DNA from: Candidatus Bathyarchaeota archaeon
Lineage (GTDB): Archaea > Thermoproteota > Bathyarchaeia > TCS64
Assembly: GCA_018396515.1 (NCBI GenBank)
Contig: JAGTQJ010000060.1
Location: 3,129-9,093 of the forward strand
DNA length: 5,965 nucleotides
Direction: 5' to 3'
In this document: positions 5,467-5,965 of the stretch, piece after piece
Numbering within the stretch: the stretch's first letter is position 1
Layout of the letters: each line of letters begins with the position of its first letter
Translations under genes and position numbers: made by a program
The notes under the pieces: generated by a model
Told to the model about the DNA's origin: nothing
What the model saw: only the letters and a program-made list of their open reading frames with translations
Database searches by the model: none

Positions 5467-5820
5467 TTATAAATGTGGGATGAACCCCCCGGCTGCCTTC
5501 CTATTTGCGCTTCCTGAATAGCTTGGCGGCTCCCACCTCAGGTTAAGCATCCTAAGGAAATTGGTATATACATCTACCGCGTTGGCCTTCCTCCCCTCAC
5601 AATAGGTATTCTGACGGGCTATAGCCTTTTTTACCATCTCAGGATCCAAGAGATTTACCCTCTCTTTACGAGGATCTTCAATAAGCATATTCTGGGCTCT
5701 ATTATGGGCTCCTTAAGGCCCTGCTTCTTTATCCAAAGTCTAATTGAACAGCAACTCTGAAGGGTTCTGCTCACGGACCATTAGGAGAAGCATTAAGCCT
5801 CTCTCCAGCCTTTGGATCAT
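5467..5820 (-). pseudogene. Frameshifted N-terminal remnant of an archaeal tyrosine integrase
   Basis: Read on the minus strand in three frames, the pieces join as follows: NPSELLFN (ending at TAG 5742-5740), then RLWIKKQGLKEP...LLKILVKRG (5741 to about 5658), then VNLLDPEMVKKAIARQ...CEGRKANAVDVYTNFLR...LRWEPPSY and GFIPHL with stop TAA at 5469-5467. This is the helical core-binding (SAM-like) domain of archaeal phage-type integrases, recalled from family pattern. Breaks lie near 5742-5744 and at a GGG run at 5658-5660, where one lost G would explain the shift. The catalytic domain (R..H..R..Y) is wholly absent. The frame stops 6 bp short of the tRNA 3' end, the usual attachment site of such integrases. 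Start uncertain: ATG 5820 overlaps the stop of the upstream gene as TAATG; ATG 5781 is another choice. Confidence 0.68.
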
Positions 5821-5965
5821 TATTCCAAGAGCTTCCTGATAAATTCCTTGGGAGTTCCCTCCACAAGGGCGTTAAAAACTTAAACCTATTAGCGCATCTT
5901 CAGGGTCTATTGCTTTAAGCTCTCTTATTCCGATGTAGGCTTTGTCCGTAGATACGATTGCTCCA
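5820..5965 (-). pseudogene. C-terminal end of an unrecognised gene, frameshifted, running off the window
   Basis: On the minus strand a frame enters at the window edge as GAIVSTDKAYIGIRELKAID, continues PEDALIGLSF and stops at TAA 5874-5872. If one T of the TTTTT run at 5878-5874 is ignored, the frame continues NALVEGTPKEFIRKLLE to a TAA at 5822-5820 that overlaps the next ATG. This suggests one gene broken by a homopolymer frameshift, once coupled to the following frame. The S-T-D-K strand followed by a charged helix and a conserved D-P resembles the C-terminal end of PIN-domain nucleases, but too little is visible to assign it. Confidence 0.35.

Noticed and set aside
5480..5496. Possible second att copy: ACCCCCCGGCTGCCTTC resembling the tRNA 3' end and its flank
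   Set aside because: Needs several gaps, lacks the T-loop, and can be explained by GC-rich codons in the integrase remnant.
1..5965. CRISPR array, insertion-sequence ends or rRNA
   Set aside because: No regularly spaced repeats, no transposase frame and no rRNA-like sequence were seen on either strand.

Overview
The window looks like chromosomal DNA of a TACK-type (Thermoproteota or Bathyarchaeia-like) archaeon. Evidence: archaeal box-A promoters, TTG/GTG starts, an archaeal YchF-type GTPase with a TGS domain, a HEPN/MNT toxin-antitoxin pair, an archaeal-type integrase remnant, and a class II tRNA-Ser with a bulge-helix-bulge intron outside the anticodon loop. I cannot name a genus. Intact genes are GC-richer, while the spaces between them are AT-rich and full of decayed genes.

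Layout. 4-348: remnant of a small membrane protein (DUF4405-like) with two in-frame stops. 591-1133: intact GrpB/UPF0157 gene. 1367-1735: promoter and decaying 5' end of a second copy of the YchF-like GTPase gene. 1956-2776: HEPN toxin and MNT antitoxin genes, overlapping by 10 bp. 3052-3093: palindrome with 20-bp arms. 3136-3240: truncated second copy of grpB. 3408-4622: intact YchF-like GTPase. 4744-5229: VOC-fold (glyoxalase / methylmalonyl-CoA-epimerase-like) protein. 5360-5461: tRNA-Ser(GGA). 5467-5820, minus strand: frameshifted N-terminal integrase remnant ending at the tRNA 3' end. 5820-5965, minus strand: C-terminal end of another decayed gene leaving the window.

Main structure. A unit of leader + grpB + spacer + GTPase start is present twice, in the same order, on either side of the HEPN/MNT pair. 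The copies are damaged in complementary ways: the left keeps grpB and lost the GTPase, the right lost about 570 bp of grpB and spacer and keeps the GTPase. Inside this old, diverged duplication a 125-bp tract (1367-1491 = 3347-3471) is base-for-base identical. It covers the GTPase promoter and P-loop codons and suggests recent gene conversion.

The right end reads as a tRNA-targeted integration scar. The integrase remnant runs toward tRNA-Ser and its reading frame ends 6 bp from the tRNA. The tRNA has an 18-nt intron between positions 29 and 30, and its removal gives a perfect Watson-Crick anticodon stem.
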